A stretch of 16,391 bases of DNA from Chitinophagaceae bacterium (GTDB lineage Bacteria > Bacteroidota > Bacteroidia > Chitinophagales > Chitinophagaceae), in the NCBI GenBank assembly GCA_016720825.1, contig JADKJV010000018.1:1-16391 (forward strand). The letters are read 5' to 3'. The translations under genes and the position numbers were made by a program. Shown here piece after piece: positions 16,135-16,391 of this stretch (within the stretch, counting starts at the first letter, position 1; the number at the start of each line of letters is the position of its first letter). The notes under the pieces were generated by a model, which made no database searches, had not been told where the DNA came from, and saw only the letters and a program-made list of their open reading frames with translations.

Positions 16135-16391
16135 TCAGACACTCAGGGTTAACCTCAACAAAAAGAGAGGCCACCAACAGGTGATCCCCTCCCTCTCGAC
16201 TTTCCAACGGAAAAGTATTCTCCAATCAATATTACTGAATTCGTATTGCGCTAATATCAACTCGCCCGTAGCCCGTCGGCATTGTACGTTCAGGTTAAAG
16301 GATGATCGATTAAACGTATTGCGCCGGAGTGTGAAAGATATATTCACCCGCTGTCCGAAACTATTGGCGTTATTGCCGGTACCGGCTGACC
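16135..16391 (-). CDS. Partial unknown protein, 5' end outside window
   Basis: One minus-strand frame is open from the right edge to TGA at 16137-16135 (about 85 residues). The part near the edge, SAGTGNNANSFGQRVNISFT then LRRNTFNRSSFNLNVQ and GELILAQYEFSNIDWRILF, alternates polar and hydrophobic residues like beta strands of an exported or outer-membrane protein. The last ~25 residues (KVEREG, CWWPLFLLRLTLSV) look less natural, so the true frame may be lost around 16200. I do not recognise the family, and it might be a chance frame. Confidence 0.35.
   Translation of the reverse strand, partial: SAGTGNNANSFGQRVNISFTLRRNTFNRSSFNLNVQCRRATGELILAQYEFSNIDWRILFRWKVEREGITCWWPLFLLRLTLSV

Noticed and set aside
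16161..16199. Hairpin GAGAGGCCACC...CCCTCTC as a terminator
   Set aside because: The stem is interrupted by several unpaired bases and lies inside the only open frame at the right edge; support is too weak.

Overview
The window is from a Bacteroidota genome, most likely family Chitinophagaceae or a close relative. Evidence: two secreted proteins end in type IX secretion (T9SS) sorting domains, one type A and one type B (gliding-motility/CHU_C type). DUF2911, DUF2452, a secreted TPR-CHAT protein and PrsW are all present with Bacteroidota-like sequence. Several genes are preceded by the phylum's TAnnTTTG -7 element, and there are no Shine-Dalgarno-like starts. No plasmid, phage, transposase, CRISPR, rRNA or tRNA signal was seen.

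Layout. 1-1160 looks empty but holds two badly frame-broken genes: the 5' part of a DUF2911 protein (minus) and a conserved hypothetical (plus). 1205-4028 is a ~940-residue secreted TPR-CHAT (caspase-like) protein. A heptanucleotide tandem array follows, then a minus-strand lipoprotein, pdxJ (vitamin B6 synthesis) and a T9SS type A secreted protein. 6904-8630 holds a DUF2452 protein, a divergent exported thioredoxin-fold protein and a small convergent hypothetical. 8706-11318 is one long T9SS type B surface protein with PKD-like repeats. 11473-12099 is a TMEM175-family channel. 12205-12570 is a small secreted protein whose end runs into a palindromic heptad-repeat element containing a good terminator. 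12748-14066 is ahcY (S-adenosylhomocysteinase). 14247-15774 holds a ~97-aa conserved protein, a degenerate LytM/M23-like exported protein and a convergent PrsW-type membrane protease, all frame-broken. A second copy of the palindromic heptad element lies at 15857-16105, and a partial minus-strand ORF runs off the right edge.

The dominant oddity is sequence quality or decay. At least ten genes need single-base frame changes to give continuous proteins, including housekeeping pdxJ and ahcY. Several of these are compensating pairs at or near homopolymers. This pattern fits uncorrected indels in a long-read or low-coverage assembly better than real pseudogenes, so I annotated genes by joining frames and named the approximate break points. 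No operon-like defence or novel enzymatic system was found. The best candidate for undescribed biology is the pair of ~200-250 bp palindromic elements built from 7-bp units.
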